NCBI RefSeq assembly: GCF_003352085.1
Contig: NZ_CP025804.1
Coordinates: forward strand, 1,860,001-1,924,000
DNA: 64,000 bases
Direction of reading: 5' to 3'
Source: Sulfitobacter sp. SK012
GTDB lineage: Bacteria > Pseudomonadota > Alphaproteobacteria > Rhodobacterales > Rhodobacteraceae
Shown: piece after piece, positions 19,659 to 29,425 of the stretch
Position numbering within the stretch: position 1 is the first letter of the stretch
How the letters are laid out: every line of letters begins with the position of its first letter
Notes under the pieces: model-generated
Seen by the model: the letters and a program-made list of their open reading frames with translations, nothing else
What the model was told of the DNA's origin: nothing
Database searches by the model: none
Program-made: the position numbers and the translations under genes

Positions 19659-20693
19659 TCAAATAATCTCGTCTTCGTCAAAAAGCGGATCATCCGAGAG
19701 TTGCTCGGCCATTTCTTCGACAGTGTCGGGATCGGCGCGCGGGGCAAGCTTGGCCAAGTGAAACACTGCATCGCCTTCGTTGACGATCGGCAACGTTGCT
19801 CGGCCAATCAGAATGCCTGCGTTGGGCGCGATGATATCGGTTTCGGATTTGCCCATCGGGTCAGATACGCTGGCCAGCACGTCACCTTCAGCGACCATCT
19901 CGCCCTCAGCCCGGAAGATGCGCAGCAGCCCGCCCACAGGCGCGCGCAGCCAGCTTGATGCCGCACAGATATGCGAGGGCGTGCGCGATGTGGCGATGCC
20001 CTTGGCGGCAAGCATACCCTCGGCCAGCATCACACGCAGGATGCCTGCAAGACCGGCACGTACGGCCATTTCATCAAAGCGCAGCCCTTCGCCCGCCTCA
20101 AAAAGCAGCACAGGCGTGCCCTTGGCGGCCGCCACGCCGCGCAACGAGCCATCGCGCAAAGATGAGGTGAGAATCACAGGCGCGCCAAAAGCTTTTGCCA
20201 TGCGGTGGGTGACCGGATCAGACGGAGAAATACGCAGTTGCGGAAGGTTGGTTCGGTGGATCGCAGCAGAATGTAGGTCAATGCCAAACGCGCAGCGCAG
20301 TACAACTTCGTTCAGGAAAATATATGCCAAACGTGCACCAAGTGATCCCGATGGATGGCCGGGAAAACACCGGTTGAGATCTCGGCGGTCGGGCAGATAG
20401 CGCGACTGGTTGAGAAAGCCGAATGAGTTGACCACTGGGACGACCAAAAGTGTGCCGCGCAGGCTGGCCAATTGCGGGGCGCGCAACACGCGGCGCACAA
20501 TCTCGACCCCGATGACTTCGTTGCCATGGACCGCGGCGCTGATAAACATCACGGGGCCTGGGCGCTTGCCATGAATGACCTCAACCGACAGGGTCACGGG
20601 CGTATGATCTGGGAGGTTCGATACCGGCAGGTTGACGGTCTGGCGGGTGCCGGGGGCGACAGTTATGCCTGCGATCTCAAAACCGGTTGGCAT
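19659..20693 (-). CDS. succinylglutamate desuccinylase/aspartoacylase-family zinc hydrolase
   Basis: The 344-residue M14-like zinc carboxypeptidase-fold protein has the metal motif HGNEVIG (HxxE) near residue 55, RDLNRCFPG, and a third ligand in GIDLHSAAIHR. The C-terminal beta domain resembles a barrel-sandwich. The best specific hit would be the AstE/AspA-like subgroup that deacylates small N-acyl compounds; no arginine-succinyltransferase genes are nearby, so the substrate is unknown. Its start overlaps the trpE stop as TGATG, so it is translationally coupled to trpE. Confidence 0.85.
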   Translation of the reverse strand: MPTGFEIAGITVAPGTRQTVNLPVSNLPDHTPVTLSVEVIHGKRPGPVMFISAAVHGNEVIGVEIVRRVLRAPQLASLRGTLLVVPVVNSFGFLNQSRYLPDRRDLNRCFPGHPSGSLGARLAYIFLNEVVLRCAFGIDLHSAAIHRTNLPQLRISPSDPVTHRMAKAFGAPVILTSSLRDGSLRGVAAAKGTPVLLFEAGEGLRFDEMAVRAGLAGILRVMLAEGMLAAKGIATSRTPSHICAASSWLRAPVGGLLRIFRAEGEMVAEGDVLASVSDPMGKSETDIIAPNAGILIGRATLPIVNEGDAVFHLAKLAPRADPDTVEEMAEQLSDDPLFDEDEII

Positions 20694-22204
20694 CAGCCGT
20701 TGCCCGAACCGCCAAAGCGCGCTGCGTCTTCGGCTGCGCGGCGAATGGCACCGGATTTATGCACGGTCTCCATGAACTCCGCTTCGGGGTCGCTGTCATA
20801 AACAACACCGCCGCCAGCTTGGATATAAAGCGTTTCGTCTTTGATCACCGCTGTGCGCAGGGCGATACACATGTCCATGTCGCCGCCTGCGCTGAAATAG
20901 CCAACACCGCCGCCGTAAAGGCCGCGCTTTTCTGGCTCCAGCTCGTCGATAATCTGCATGGCGCGGACTTTGGGCGCACCAGAGACGGTGCCTGCAGGCA
21001 TACCTGCAAAAAACGCATCCAAGGAGTCTTTGCCTTCGGCAAGTTCGCCTACCACGTTGGAGACGATATGCATGACATGCGAATACCGTTCGACGATGAA
21101 TTCTTCGGTTGGGCGTACGGTTCCGATTTTGGCAACGCGACCCACATCGTTGCGGCCCAAATCAAACAACATCAAATGTTCGGCCAGCTCTTTTTCGTCA
21201 CTCAAAAGGTCCGCTTCTAAGGCACGGTCTTCTTCGGGTGTGGCACCACGAGGGCGGGTGCCTGCAATGGGGCGAATAGTAACTTCATTGCCAAACACAC
21301 GGACAAGGATTTCCGGGCTGGCGCCGACAACATGAAAGCCGCCGAAGTTGAAATAGAACATGAAGGGCGAGGGGTTCGTACGCCGCAAGGATCGGTACAG
21401 CGCGAAGGGCGGTTGCGCAAAAGGCTGCGCCCAACGTTGTGACGGGACCACCTGAAAGATATCGCCCGCGCGGATGTATTCTTGGGCATCGCGCACGGCC
21501 TGTTTGTAGCCGTCGCGGGTGAAATTGCTGACGGGCTCTGGAACAGCCGCGGCGTCGCCTAAATCACGCGAGGACGCTGCGGGGCTGCGCTCGAGATCAC
21601 GCACGGCATCCATCACGCGCTCAGCCGCTTGCGCATAGGCGGCGCGGGCAGTTTGGCCTTCGGTGACCCACGCAGGGGACACGACCGTAACGTCGCCTTT
21701 GACACCGTCCAGCACGGCCACCACGGACGGGCGCAACATCAGCGCATCGGGCAGGCCAAGCGGGTCGGGATTAATGTTTGGAAGATGTTCTACCAATCGG
21801 ATCATATCGTAACCGAGATAGCCAAAAAGGCCTGCGGCAGCCTGCGGTAAACCGTCAGGCAGATCGATCTTTGAGGCATCTATCAGGTCGCGCAAAGCAT
21901 CGAGAGGATCGCCCGCAATTGGCTCAAACGCATCCGGGTCATAGCGCGCGGCCCGGTTGACCTCGGACGTGGTGCCACGGCAGCGCCAGATCAGGTCGGG
22001 TTTCATCCCAATGATCGAATAGCGCCCACGCACCTCGCCGCCGGTGACTGATTCCAGCATGAACGCGTTTTCCGCAGCCCCGCTGAGCTTGAGCATCAAT
22101 GAAACAGGCGTATCAAGATCCGCGGCCAGCCGGGTGTAGACAACCTGATGTTCACCCGCAGCATAGCGGGCAGCGAAGCTTTCAAAAGATGGGTTCAGCG
22201 CCAT
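20693..22204 (-). CDS. trpE: anthranilate synthase component I
   Basis: TrpE converts chorismate to anthranilate using ammonia from TrpG. The 503-residue protein has the chorismate-binding C-terminal domain with PSPFMFYFNFGG, IAGTRPRG, DLGRNDVGRV and GTVSGAPKVRAM. The N-terminal LLES-type region (MLESVTGGEVRGRYSIIG) suggests tryptophan feedback control. It sits 2 bp downstream of the PpiD-like gene and apart from trpGDC, with which it must act. Confidence 0.97.
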   Translation of the reverse strand: MALNPSFESFAARYAAGEHQVVYTRLAADLDTPVSLMLKLSGAAENAFMLESVTGGEVRGRYSIIGMKPDLIWRCRGTTSEVNRAARYDPDAFEPIAGDPLDALRDLIDASKIDLPDGLPQAAAGLFGYLGYDMIRLVEHLPNINPDPLGLPDALMLRPSVVAVLDGVKGDVTVVSPAWVTEGQTARAAYAQAAERVMDAVRDLERSPAASSRDLGDAAAVPEPVSNFTRDGYKQAVRDAQEYIRAGDIFQVVPSQRWAQPFAQPPFALYRSLRRTNPSPFMFYFNFGGFHVVGASPEILVRVFGNEVTIRPIAGTRPRGATPEEDRALEADLLSDEKELAEHLMLFDLGRNDVGRVAKIGTVRPTEEFIVERYSHVMHIVSNVVGELAEGKDSLDAFFAGMPAGTVSGAPKVRAMQIIDELEPEKRGLYGGGVGYFSAGGDMDMCIALRTAVIKDETLYIQAGGGVVYDSDPEAEFMETVHKSGAIRRAAEDAARFGGSGNG

Positions 22205-22206
22205 GG

Positions 22207-24048
22207 CTACTGGAAGTTCACGTTCACGGCTTGCACAGCGCGTTGGTCGATTTCTTGGCCTGCGCGCAAGATCGTGTCATTTGCGTAGACGGTGAACAGG
22301 GCTTGGGCCAACGCCGCGTTTTGTTGTGTGGCGAGGCTGTCGAGCAAAGCCGCGCTTTCGGCGTTTTGTTCCGCAGCTTCAATCCCATCAAGCCGCACGA
22401 TTACAACGGTATCGTCACCCGGCAAGACGCGTAGATCACCTGGTGCCATCTCAAACACGGATGCCATGAAAGCGGTTGGTGTGCCATTTACGAAGGCACT
22501 GCGGTTTTGGCCTTCTTCAACCACAGCATCGAGGCCCAGTTCGGTCATATCAGTGCCTGCTTGGATCTGAGGCAGCAGTTCTTCGGCTTGTGCAGTCAGG
22601 CGGGTCAGGATTTGCTGAGTGCGCACCGCGGCGGCAATGTCGTCGGTGACCGCTTCAAAAGGGGCAGGGCGCGGGGGCAGTTCTTCGTCCAGACGCATGG
22701 CAAATATGCCGCCGTCTTCAAGTTGGCGGATTTTCGGGAAATCATTGAGGGACACGCCCGCGGCGGCCTCGCGGAAATCGCCATAAGCGGCCAGCCCGTC
22801 GCTACTTTGTGGGGTCCAATCGATCTGACCCAAAGTCATGTCGGTTTCTTCAGCCAGTTGTTCCAGCGTTGCACCGCCAGCAAGGCGATCGTCAAAATCT
22901 TCAGCCTGCGCCTCGACCAGACGGACAGCGCGATCGGCTGCAAGGATATCACGCAGCTGCGGTTCGGCCTCTTCAAAGGTGACGTAGAGTGCAGGCAAAA
23001 CGGCGTTGACCCGGAAAAGTGCGGGTCCCAGATCGCTTGGCAGGGGGCCGACAACATCGCCAACTTGGGCTGAAAAGACATCCAAACCGGCAGCGCCTAA
23101 TTCTTGCTGACCCATATCGCCCAGATCAATATCAGAGAGGTTCAATCCACGCTCTTGGACCAGTGCTTCAAAAGTGGTGCCGTCGACCTCAAGATTGGCA
23201 GCGGCCTGATTGGCGGTCTCTTGATCGGAGAACACAAGACGTTCTACCAGACGGCGCTCGGGCTGTTGGAATTGGTCGATACGCGTATCAAATTCGCGGC
23301 GCAGTTCTTCTTGGGTCAGGTCCACTTGGTCAATCAGATCATCCGGGCTGAGCACAACATAGGTGAGTTGTTTGGTCTCAGGCAGGGTGAAATCATCGCC
23401 ATTTGCGTCGAAATAGGCTTGCAGATCAGCTTGGCTGGGGGCGCTTAGAGGGGGATCCATCATAGTCTCGTCCAGCAGACCCCATGTGAAACTGCGGGTT
23501 TCACCGACGTAATTCACCAGCGTGCGCGCGAAGGTCTGAGGCATCTCAACCCCACCAAGGATCGCGTCTTGCAACAGCGTGCGGGCGGTGTCTTCGCGCA
23601 GGGTTTCTTCAAATTCTTTCTCGTTCAGGCCGGCCTGACGCAGGGTCTGGGCATAGCCTTCACGGTCAAATGAGCCGTCAATGCCTTGAAACCCTGGGAT
23701 TTCGAGGATGCGTTCACGCAAGATCTCGTCGCCAATGGAAAGGCCCATCTGCGAAGTTTCATGATCCAGTGCGCGGTCGCGTACCAGCCGCTGGATCACG
23801 GCACGGTCCAGGCCGATTTGCTGGGCCTGGGCAAACGTGACCGATTGGCCGGTTTGTTGGCTGATTGCGCGCATTTCTTGCTGCATTTCGCGGAAGTAGC
23901 GGTCCACAGTGATGGTCTTTTCGCCGACCGTGCCAATGAGCCGAGCGTTGCCTGACAGGTCAACGGCCCCAAAGCCAGCCAGACCTAAGATCAAAAGGCC
24001 AAGCAGCACCCAAACGGCGGTTTTAGAAAAGCTCATTCCTTTGGCCAT
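22207..24048 (-). CDS. PpiD/SurA-type periplasmic peptidyl-prolyl isomerase
   Basis: The 613-residue protein has one N-terminal membrane helix (about 8-30), a SurA-N-like helical chaperone region, and a parvulin-like domain around residues 240-380 that looks divergent. This is the PpiD architecture: an inner-membrane-anchored periplasmic chaperone for newly exported proteins. The ATG at 24048 has AAGGGGG 5 bp upstream; an earlier in-frame start has none. It precedes trpE by 2 bp, so the two are probably one operon. Confidence 0.88.
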   Translation of the reverse strand: MAKGMSFSKTAVWVLLGLLILGLAGFGAVDLSGNARLIGTVGEKTITVDRYFREMQQEMRAISQQTGQSVTFAQAQQIGLDRAVIQRLVRDRALDHETSQMGLSIGDEILRERILEIPGFQGIDGSFDREGYAQTLRQAGLNEKEFEETLREDTARTLLQDAILGGVEMPQTFARTLVNYVGETRSFTWGLLDETMMDPPLSAPSQADLQAYFDANGDDFTLPETKQLTYVVLSPDDLIDQVDLTQEELRREFDTRIDQFQQPERRLVERLVFSDQETANQAAANLEVDGTTFEALVQERGLNLSDIDLGDMGQQELGAAGLDVFSAQVGDVVGPLPSDLGPALFRVNAVLPALYVTFEEAEPQLRDILAADRAVRLVEAQAEDFDDRLAGGATLEQLAEETDMTLGQIDWTPQSSDGLAAYGDFREAAAGVSLNDFPKIRQLEDGGIFAMRLDEELPPRPAPFEAVTDDIAAAVRTQQILTRLTAQAEELLPQIQAGTDMTELGLDAVVEEGQNRSAFVNGTPTAFMASVFEMAPGDLRVLPGDDTVVIVRLDGIEAAEQNAESAALLDSLATQQNAALAQALFTVYANDTILRAGQEIDQRAVQAVNVNFQ

Positions 24049-24111
24049 GTGGGCCCCCTTTTTTCGCGTTTCGCACTGTCTATGCGTTGACGGTTCGCGG
24101 GGCAAGACCTG

Positions 24112-25293
24112 CTATTTTGGGGGCTTCAGCCCGGCAAGGCGGTCAAAGAGCACGCCAAGCCCTGCCGCATCCAAATTGGCGAAGGCCAGTCTGATTTGTG
24201 AGGCACCGCTGACATCGCCTTGCGGGCAAAACATGGTGCCGGGCAGGCACAGAATTCCAGCATCGCGGACCAGTGCAGGGGCCAAATCGGCGCTGCTGAT
24301 GTCGAAGGGATGTTGCAGATAGGCAAAGTATCCGCCAAGGCCCAGAAGCTTCCAACCGTGAGTTTCAATGCGCGGCATCAGCTGTGTAATTGTGGCGCGG
24401 CGTGACAGGATTTCGTCGCGCTCTGATGCCAGCCATTGACCAAGGTTCTCCAGGCCCCAAAGGGCGGCATGCTGCCCGATCTGGCCGGGGCAGATGGCAA
24501 CAGTGTCTAGGAATTTCTCAACCTCGGCCAAGCGTTCGGCACTTGTGATCAAGGCTCCGACACGGTGTCCGGTCAGGCGGTAGGCCTTGGAGAAAGAGTA
24601 AAGGTGGATCAGAGTGTCGTGCCAGTCTGGATCTTGGAAAAGGGGATGGGCAGGGCCGGAGTGGCTGTGAAAGTCGCGGTATGTCTCATCCACGATCAGC
24701 GAGATGCCGCGGCTGCGCGCCAGATCAAAGAACGCTTGCACCAGATCGGCGGGATATTCGACACCGCATGGATTGTTGGGTGTGACCAGTGAAATGGCGC
24801 GGGTGCGGGGTGTTATCAGGGCGGCGGCCTGAGCAGGATCGGGCAGCATCTCAGGACCGGCAGGAAGAGCGACTGCGTTAACACCCGCCATATCGAGCCA
24901 CATTTTATGATTGAAATACCACGGGGTCGGCAGAATGACCTCGTCCCCTTCGGCGCAAAGCGACGCGATGGCGGCCGCAAATGCCTGATTACACCCCGAG
25001 GTGATGGCAACTTGGCCCCCAGTGACGGTGCCGCCGTAGAGGGACTGTGTGGTGGCGGCCAAAGCATCGCGCAACTCGGGCAACCCCAAGACAGGCCCAT
25101 AAAGATGCACATCATCACGGGTCAGGGCGACATCTGCCATCACCTGCCGCAAAGCGGGCGGCGGCGGATCAACGGGAGCTGCTTGGCTCACGTTGATCAA
25201 CGGCCGATCCGCAGGATGGGTCACGCCGTCAAGCCAGCGGCGCGCTTCCATCACAGGCGGGGGAAAGGTAGCGGCGGTGCGGGTCAGCGACAT
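24112..25293 (-). CDS. class I/II pyridoxal-phosphate aminotransferase
   Basis: The 393-residue fold-type I aminotransferase has TSGCNQAFAAAIASL, VTPNNPCGVEYP, VDETYRDF and the Schiff-base lysine in YSFSKAYRLTGHRVGAL. The substrate cannot be read from sequence; members of this branch act on aspartate, aromatic or other amino acids. It runs in the same direction as trpE and is separated from ppiD by 63 bp. Confidence 0.88.
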   Translation of the reverse strand: MSLTRTAATFPPPVMEARRWLDGVTHPADRPLINVSQAAPVDPPPPALRQVMADVALTRDDVHLYGPVLGLPELRDALAATTQSLYGGTVTGGQVAITSGCNQAFAAAIASLCAEGDEVILPTPWYFNHKMWLDMAGVNAVALPAGPEMLPDPAQAAALITPRTRAISLVTPNNPCGVEYPADLVQAFFDLARSRGISLIVDETYRDFHSHSGPAHPLFQDPDWHDTLIHLYSFSKAYRLTGHRVGALITSAERLAEVEKFLDTVAICPGQIGQHAALWGLENLGQWLASERDEILSRRATITQLMPRIETHGWKLLGLGGYFAYLQHPFDISSADLAPALVRDAGILCLPGTMFCPQGDVSGASQIRLAFANLDAAGLGVLFDRLAGLKPPK

Positions 25294-25325
25294 GATGGCT
25301 CCGGTTTGGGCGTTTTGGACTGGCT

Positions 25326-25847
25326 TCAGTCCTTGCCGCGGTAAGGTTCAACATATTGCAGCGCCATGTCCCATGGAAAAAAGATCCAAGTGTCTTGGCT
25401 GACTTCGGTGATGAACGTGTCGACCTGCGGGCGACCTGAGGGTTTTGCGTAGACTGTTGCAAAATGTGCGTTCGGGTACATTGCGCGGACGACCTCAAGG
25501 GTTTTACCACTGTCGACCAGATCGTCGATGATCAAGATACCAGTTCCGTCCCCCATCAGGTCTGCATCCGGTGCCTTGAGCACTTTGGCTTCAGATTGTT
25601 CCTGGTGGTCGTAGGATTTGATCGAAATGGTGTCGACAGTGCGAATGTCGAGTTCGCGTGCGGCAATCATTGCCGGGGCCATGCCACCGCGGGTGATGGC
25701 AACAACGGCGCGCCATGCACCGTTGTCGGGGCCTTTACCGTCAAGCCGCCAGGCAAGCGCCCGGCTGTCGCGGTGGATTTGGTCCCAGCTGATGTGAAAA
25801 CCCTTTTCGTGGGGCAAACGGCCCGGATCTTTGGTCGCGTCAGTCAT
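25326..25847 (-). CDS. gpt: xanthine-guanine phosphoribosyltransferase
   Basis: Purine-salvage enzyme that joins PRPP to xanthine or guanine. The 173-residue protein has the PRPP-binding loop [14 protein letters not shown] and the N-terminal [18 protein letters not shown] typical of Gpt. [11 protein letters not shown] provides the other conserved loop. It lies between the aminotransferase and the LysE-type exporter on the same strand. Confidence 0.94.
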   Translation of the reverse strand: MTDATKDPGRLPHEKGFHISWDQIHRDSRALAWRLDGKGPDNGAWRAVVAITRGGMAPAMIAARELDIRTVDTISIKSYDHQEQSEAKVLKAPDADLMGDGTGILIIDDLVDSGKTLEVVRAMYPNAHFATVYAKPSGRPQVDTFITEVSQDTWIFFPWDMALQYVEPYRGKD

Positions 25848-25852
25848 AGGAT

Positions 25853-26455
25853 TTACCTTTGCAGCAGAAGTTTGAGGCCTAAACCACCCAGCAACAGGGC
25901 GGCGGCACGGTCGATATGAGGTTTCACACGCAGATAGCGGGTCCGCGCTACCGGGGCACTTAGAACAAAGGCGCAGCCTGTGTAGAAGAGAATTTCCAGC
26001 GTAAAGTGATTAAGCACCACTGTCGCTATTTCCGCGCCCGTCAGGTTGGGTGGGAAGACCACCACCAGAACGGCAGCGGCGAATAGCACAGATTTGGGAT
26101 TGCCGAGGTTAACCAGAAATCCGTCGATAAAGGCGCGGCCTTGTGCTTTGGGGGCCGCAGTGACGGGCTGTTTTGCCCCACGCCATGTCATCACGGCGAG
26201 GTAGATAAGGTAAGCCGCACCACCGATTTTTAGGGCTGCGAAGGCCCAAGGGAACAGCGCAAAGATAGCATCCATGCCCACAAGGGCCGCGAGCGTCCAA
26301 AGACTCGCCATTGTCGCAAGGCCAAGTCCCGTCGCGATGCCTGCGCGCCTGCCGCCTGATACGCTGGCACGCACAGCCATCAAAAACGCAGCGCCGGGGC
26401 TAAGGATCGACACGATCAGCACGGCGTTGAAGGCGATGAGCTGCTCAAATGTCAT
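25853..26455 (-). CDS. LysE/RhtB family amino-acid exporter
   Basis: The 200-residue membrane protein has about six hydrophobic segments and the family motif near the N-terminus ([27 protein letters not shown]). Proteins of this family export amino acids or related metabolites by proton antiport; the substrate here is unknown. It is 5 bp upstream of gpt and 14 bp downstream of fabI. Confidence 0.9.
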   Translation of the reverse strand: MTFEQLIAFNAVLIVSILSPGAAFLMAVRASVSGGRRAGIATGLGLATMASLWTLAALVGMDAIFALFPWAFAALKIGGAAYLIYLAVMTWRGAKQPVTAAPKAQGRAFIDGFLVNLGNPKSVLFAAAVLVVVFPPNLTGAEIATVVLNHFTLEILFYTGCAFVLSAPVARTRYLRVKPHIDRAAALLLGGLGLKLLLQR

Positions 26456-26469
26456 GTCGCGGCGCCCTG

Positions 26470-27276
26470 TTAATCTTTGCTCATGTCAGGCGCGTCGACG
26501 GCCTTCATGCCCACCACATGATATCCTGCGTCCACATGCAGGTTTTCGCCGGTGGTGCCGCTGCCGAGATCACTGAGCAGGAAGAGCGCTGCCTTGCCCA
26601 CTTCATCAGTGGTCACGTTGCGGCGCAGGGGAGAGTTGTATTCGTTCCACTTCATAATGTAGCGAAAGTCGCCGATCCCCGATGCGGCCAATGTCTTGAT
26701 CGGACCGGCGCTGATGGCGTTCACGCGAATGCCGTCTTTGCCCAGATCTTCGGCGAGGTATTTGACGCTCGCCTCCAACGCGGCCTTGGCCACGCCCATG
26801 ACATTATAATGTGGCATCACCTTTTCCGCGCCATAATAGGTCAGCGTCAGGCACGAACCGCCTGGGTTCATCATCTTTTCGGCGCGCTGCACGACGGCGG
26901 TAAAGGAATAGACTGAGATATCCATAGACATCGCGAAATTTGAACGGCTGGTGTCGACGTAGCGGCCACGTAATTCGTTTTTGTCAGAGAAGCCGATGGC
27001 ATGAACGATGAAATCAAGAGTGCCCCAACGCTCTTTCAAGCTGTCGAAAAGCGCATCAACCGATGCTTCATCCCCAACATCGCAGGGCAGAACAATGTCA
27101 CTCCCTAGTTGAGCGGCAAGCGGGCCAACCCGCTTTTTTAGAGCGTCGCCTTGATAAGAAAAGGCCAGTTCGGCACCTGCATCGGCAAGATGCCGCGCAA
27201 TGCCCCAGGCGATCGACTTGTCATTCGCCAAGCCCATGATAAGCCCACGTTTTCCAGCCATTAGGTTGTTTGACAC
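26470..27276 (-). CDS. fabI: enoyl-[acyl-carrier-protein] reductase (NADH)
   Basis: FabI catalyses the last reduction of each fatty-acid elongation round. The 268-residue short-chain dehydrogenase has the FabI-type nucleotide motif GLANDKSIAWGIARHLADAGAELAFSYQG (quoted in part: GLANDKSIAWG), HAIGFSDKNEL and the active-site Tyr/Lys in YNVMGVAKAALE. These are the sequence features of the triclosan-sensitive class. Confidence 0.96.
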   Translation of the reverse strand: MSNNLMAGKRGLIMGLANDKSIAWGIARHLADAGAELAFSYQGDALKKRVGPLAAQLGSDIVLPCDVGDEASVDALFDSLKERWGTLDFIVHAIGFSDKNELRGRYVDTSRSNFAMSMDISVYSFTAVVQRAEKMMNPGGSCLTLTYYGAEKVMPHYNVMGVAKAALEASVKYLAEDLGKDGIRVNAISAGPIKTLAASGIGDFRYIMKWNEYNSPLRRNVTTDEVGKAALFLLSDLGSGTTGENLHVDAGYHVVGMKAVDAPDMSKD

Positions 27277-27518
27277 ACGCAGACTCCAAAATATCCTACA
27301 ATTGCTGACGGTTTAGGACATTGCAGAGGGCGCATCAAGGCGGCAGAATCGCGATGGGCGATAACTCAACCCACGGGATATTGCTCATGGTGGTTAAAAG
27401 GCGATGCCTAAGAGGGCAAAACGAACGAAAGAGTTGTTGGGTTATGCACAATGCTGTAGCTCTAACAGAAGAACGATCCACCGTAAAACCCGTGCCAAAA
27501 AGGCCAAAGGAGGGGGCG

Positions 27519-28124
27519 ATGACGACACGAACAGGCATTTTCGCCGGCGAAAATCCTTTTGATCTGGCGCATAGTTGGCTCAAAGAAGCCGAAGCGGCAG
27601 AGCCAAATGATGCCAATGCGGTCGCGCTGTCGACGGTTGATGCTGAAGGTATGCCCAATGCGCGTGTCGTATTGCTCAAAGACATCGAGCAAGATGGCTT
27701 TGTTTTTTACACCAATTACGAGAGTGCCAAGGCGCAAGAACTTGATGCTTCAGGTCGGGCTGCGTTTGTGATGCACTGGAAATCTCTGCGCCGCCAAGTG
27801 CGGGCGCGGGGTCTGATAACGCGCGAAGACGGCCCGCAGGCCGACGCGTACTACAAATCACGTTCGCTCAAGAGCCGTTTGGGGGCTTGGGCGTCGCGTC
27901 AAAGCCGTCCGCTGGAGAGCCGTGAAGTACTGCTTGAAGAAGTAGATAGAATTAGCGCCGAGAAAGGCACCGATCCTGAGAGGCCCCCATTCTGGGGTGG
28001 TTTCCGTCTGACCCCGCTTGAGATAGAGTTCTGGGCGGATGGCGAGGCGCGCTTGCATGATCGATTTCGATGGCGGCGTGAAGCACCTGGCGCACCGTGG
28101 ACGGTGCACCGACTAAATCCGTAA
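27519..28124 (+). CDS. pdxH: pyridoxine/pyridoxamine 5'-phosphate oxidase
   Basis: FMN-dependent oxidase that makes pyridoxal 5'-phosphate. The 201-residue protein has [36 protein letters not shown] and the C-terminal [11 protein letters not shown] and RLHDR motifs. The ATG at 27519 is preceded by AAAGGAGGG; the longer frame to 27321 has no homology. It is divergent from fabI and followed by the cold-shock gene 14 bp later. Confidence 0.96.
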   Translation: MTTRTGIFAGENPFDLAHSWLKEAEAAEPNDANAVALSTVDAEGMPNARVVLLKDIEQDGFVFYTNYESAKAQELDASGRAAFVMHWKSLRRQVRARGLITREDGPQADAYYKSRSLKSRLGAWASRQSRPLESREVLLEEVDRISAEKGTDPERPPFWGGFRLTPLEIEFWADGEARLHDRFRWRREAPGAPWTVHRLNP

Positions 28125-28138
28125 AGGTTACTGAGTAA

Positions 28139-28777
28139 ATGTTTGTTCCGAATTTGTTTCCCGACCCTCTAATATGTGACGATGATCCTGTGACAGATAC
28201 CCAAGAGACGAATAATGAGCCTTCCCGCGTTGAGGGTATTGTAAAATGGTTTGATCCCCTGAAGGGATTCGGTTTTGTTGTCTCTAACGAGGGCGGGCCG
28301 GACATTCTTTTGCACGTCAATGTGCTGCGCAATTTTGGGCAAAGTTCCGTCACAGATGGTGCGCGGGTCGAATTGATGAGCCAGACGACCGATCGCGGCG
28401 TTCAGGCTACCGAAGTTTTGTCGATCACCCCGCCGGATAGTTCGCAGATTACACCCTTGAGCGATATTGTGGGGCTGGATTCCGAAGCAGTGGCACTAGC
28501 TCCGATGGAGCCTGCGCGGGTCAAATGGTTCGACAAGAGCAAGGGATTCGGTTTTGCCAACATATTTGGCAAACGCGAAGATGTCTTTTTGCACATCGAA
28601 GTACTGAGGCTGTCTGGTCTGGCGGATTTGCAGCCTGGCGAGGCGCTTGCGATGCGTGTCATTGACGGAAAACGGGGCCGTATGGCGGCTGAGGTGCGGG
28701 CATGGGAAACGATCTACACAGACGAGGACGAGGCCACTGGCGCGGACCTGGACGCGGGCGAATCCGACGCAGGCTAA
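28139..28777 (+). CDS. double cold-shock-domain protein
   Basis: Two cold-shock domains, about residues 30-95 and 122-190, each open with the RNA-binding pattern KWFDPLKGFGFV and KWFDKSKGFGFA and contain LLHV / FLHI. CSDs bind single-stranded RNA or DNA and act as RNA chaperones. Single-domain proteins are about 70 residues, so this is a tandem form common in Rhodobacteraceae. The ATG at 28139 has AAAGG 11 bp upstream inside the pdxH stop; a GTG at 28190 is an alternative. The last 76 bp overlap the next gene in another frame. Confidence 0.9.
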   Translation: MFVPNLFPDPLICDDDPVTDTQETNNEPSRVEGIVKWFDPLKGFGFVVSNEGGPDILLHVNVLRNFGQSSVTDGARVELMSQTTDRGVQATEVLSITPPDSSQITPLSDIVGLDSEAVALAPMEPARVKWFDKSKGFGFANIFGKREDVFLHIEVLRLSGLADLQPGEALAMRVIDGKRGRMAAEVRAWETIYTDEDEATGADLDAGESDAG

Positions 28778-29232
28778 GCCTTGCCGTTGTATTTGCAGTT
28801 CTTTGGGCTGGAAACGCCGCTGCACAAGAGTGCCGCCCCGATACCGTGCAGTTGCGTGGTGACTGGGGGCAGGCGCGATTCACCGTAGAGATAGCTGATG
28901 ACCGCGAGGAGCGCGCCCAAGGGCTGATGCACCGTACCAGCATGCCGTCGAGCGCTGGGATGCTCTTTATTTATGAAGAGCCCCAGCGGCTGTCGTTCTG
29001 GATGCGGAACACGCTTATTGAGCTGGATATGTTGTTTATCGACGAACACGGCGTTGTGCGCCACATCCACCACCGGGCACAGCCGTTGGATGAAACGCCT
29101 ATTGCGGGTGGAGAGGGGCTGATTGCCGTGCTTGAAATCGGTGGCGGTTTGGCGCGCCGAATGGGCATCACAGAGGGCAGTTCGTTGCGTCATCCTGCCT
29201 TTGCGAAGAGCACGCCGGCATGGCCATGTTAG
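28702..29232 (+). CDS. DUF192 family exported protein
   Basis: The DUF192 domain (about residues 50-165) shows FTVEIADDREERAQGLMHRT, LSFWMRNTLIELDMLFID and VLEIGGG, the family signatures. An arginine-rich N-terminus and hydrophobic stretch ending AGNAAAQE look like a signal peptide cleaved near residue 41. No in-frame start codon exists between the signal peptide and the ATG at 28702, so the gene must start 76 bp inside the cold-shock gene. The function of DUF192 is unknown; it is a small beta-barrel domain. Confidence 0.86.
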   Translation: MGNDLHRRGRGHWRGPGRGRIRRRLSLAVVFAVLWAGNAAAQECRPDTVQLRGDWGQARFTVEIADDREERAQGLMHRTSMPSSAGMLFIYEEPQRLSFWMRNTLIELDMLFIDEHGVVRHIHHRAQPLDETPIAGGEGLIAVLEIGGGLARRMGITEGSSLRHPAFAKSTPAWPC

Positions 29233-29288
29233 ACTATGTGAGATTTGTGCTTTCCAATCCCGAAGACAGGCGATAAAGAACCCTCAGT

Positions 29289-29365
29289 CGGGGCGTGGCG
29301 CAGCCTGGTAGCGCACCTGTTTTGGGTACAGGGGGTCGGAAGTTCGAATCTTCTCGCCCCGACCA
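29289..29365 (+). tRNA. tRNA-Pro (anticodon UGG)
   Basis: The acceptor stem CGGGGCG / CGCCCCG encloses a normal cloverleaf with D arm GCGCAGCCTGGTAGCGC, anticodon stem CCTGT/ACAGG with loop TTTGGGT, and T arm with GTTCGAATC. The anticodon is UGG. The CCA end is encoded (29363-29365). Confidence 0.97.
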
Positions 29366-29387
29366 CTTTCAAGATCATATCTACATC

Positions 29388-29425
29388 TTGTGGGACTTCC
29401 TTGCCTTCGGGCAAGGAAGCCACAA
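29388..29425 (+). repeat. long perfect hairpin downstream of tRNA-Pro
   Basis: CTTCCTTGCC (29396-29405), a TTCG tetraloop, and GGCAAGGAAG form a 10-bp stem. After a 2-nt bulge it is extended by TTGTGG / CCACAA. No T-run follows, so it is not a classical intrinsic terminator. It could be a processing or 3'-end stability element of the tRNA transcript. Confidence 0.6.
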
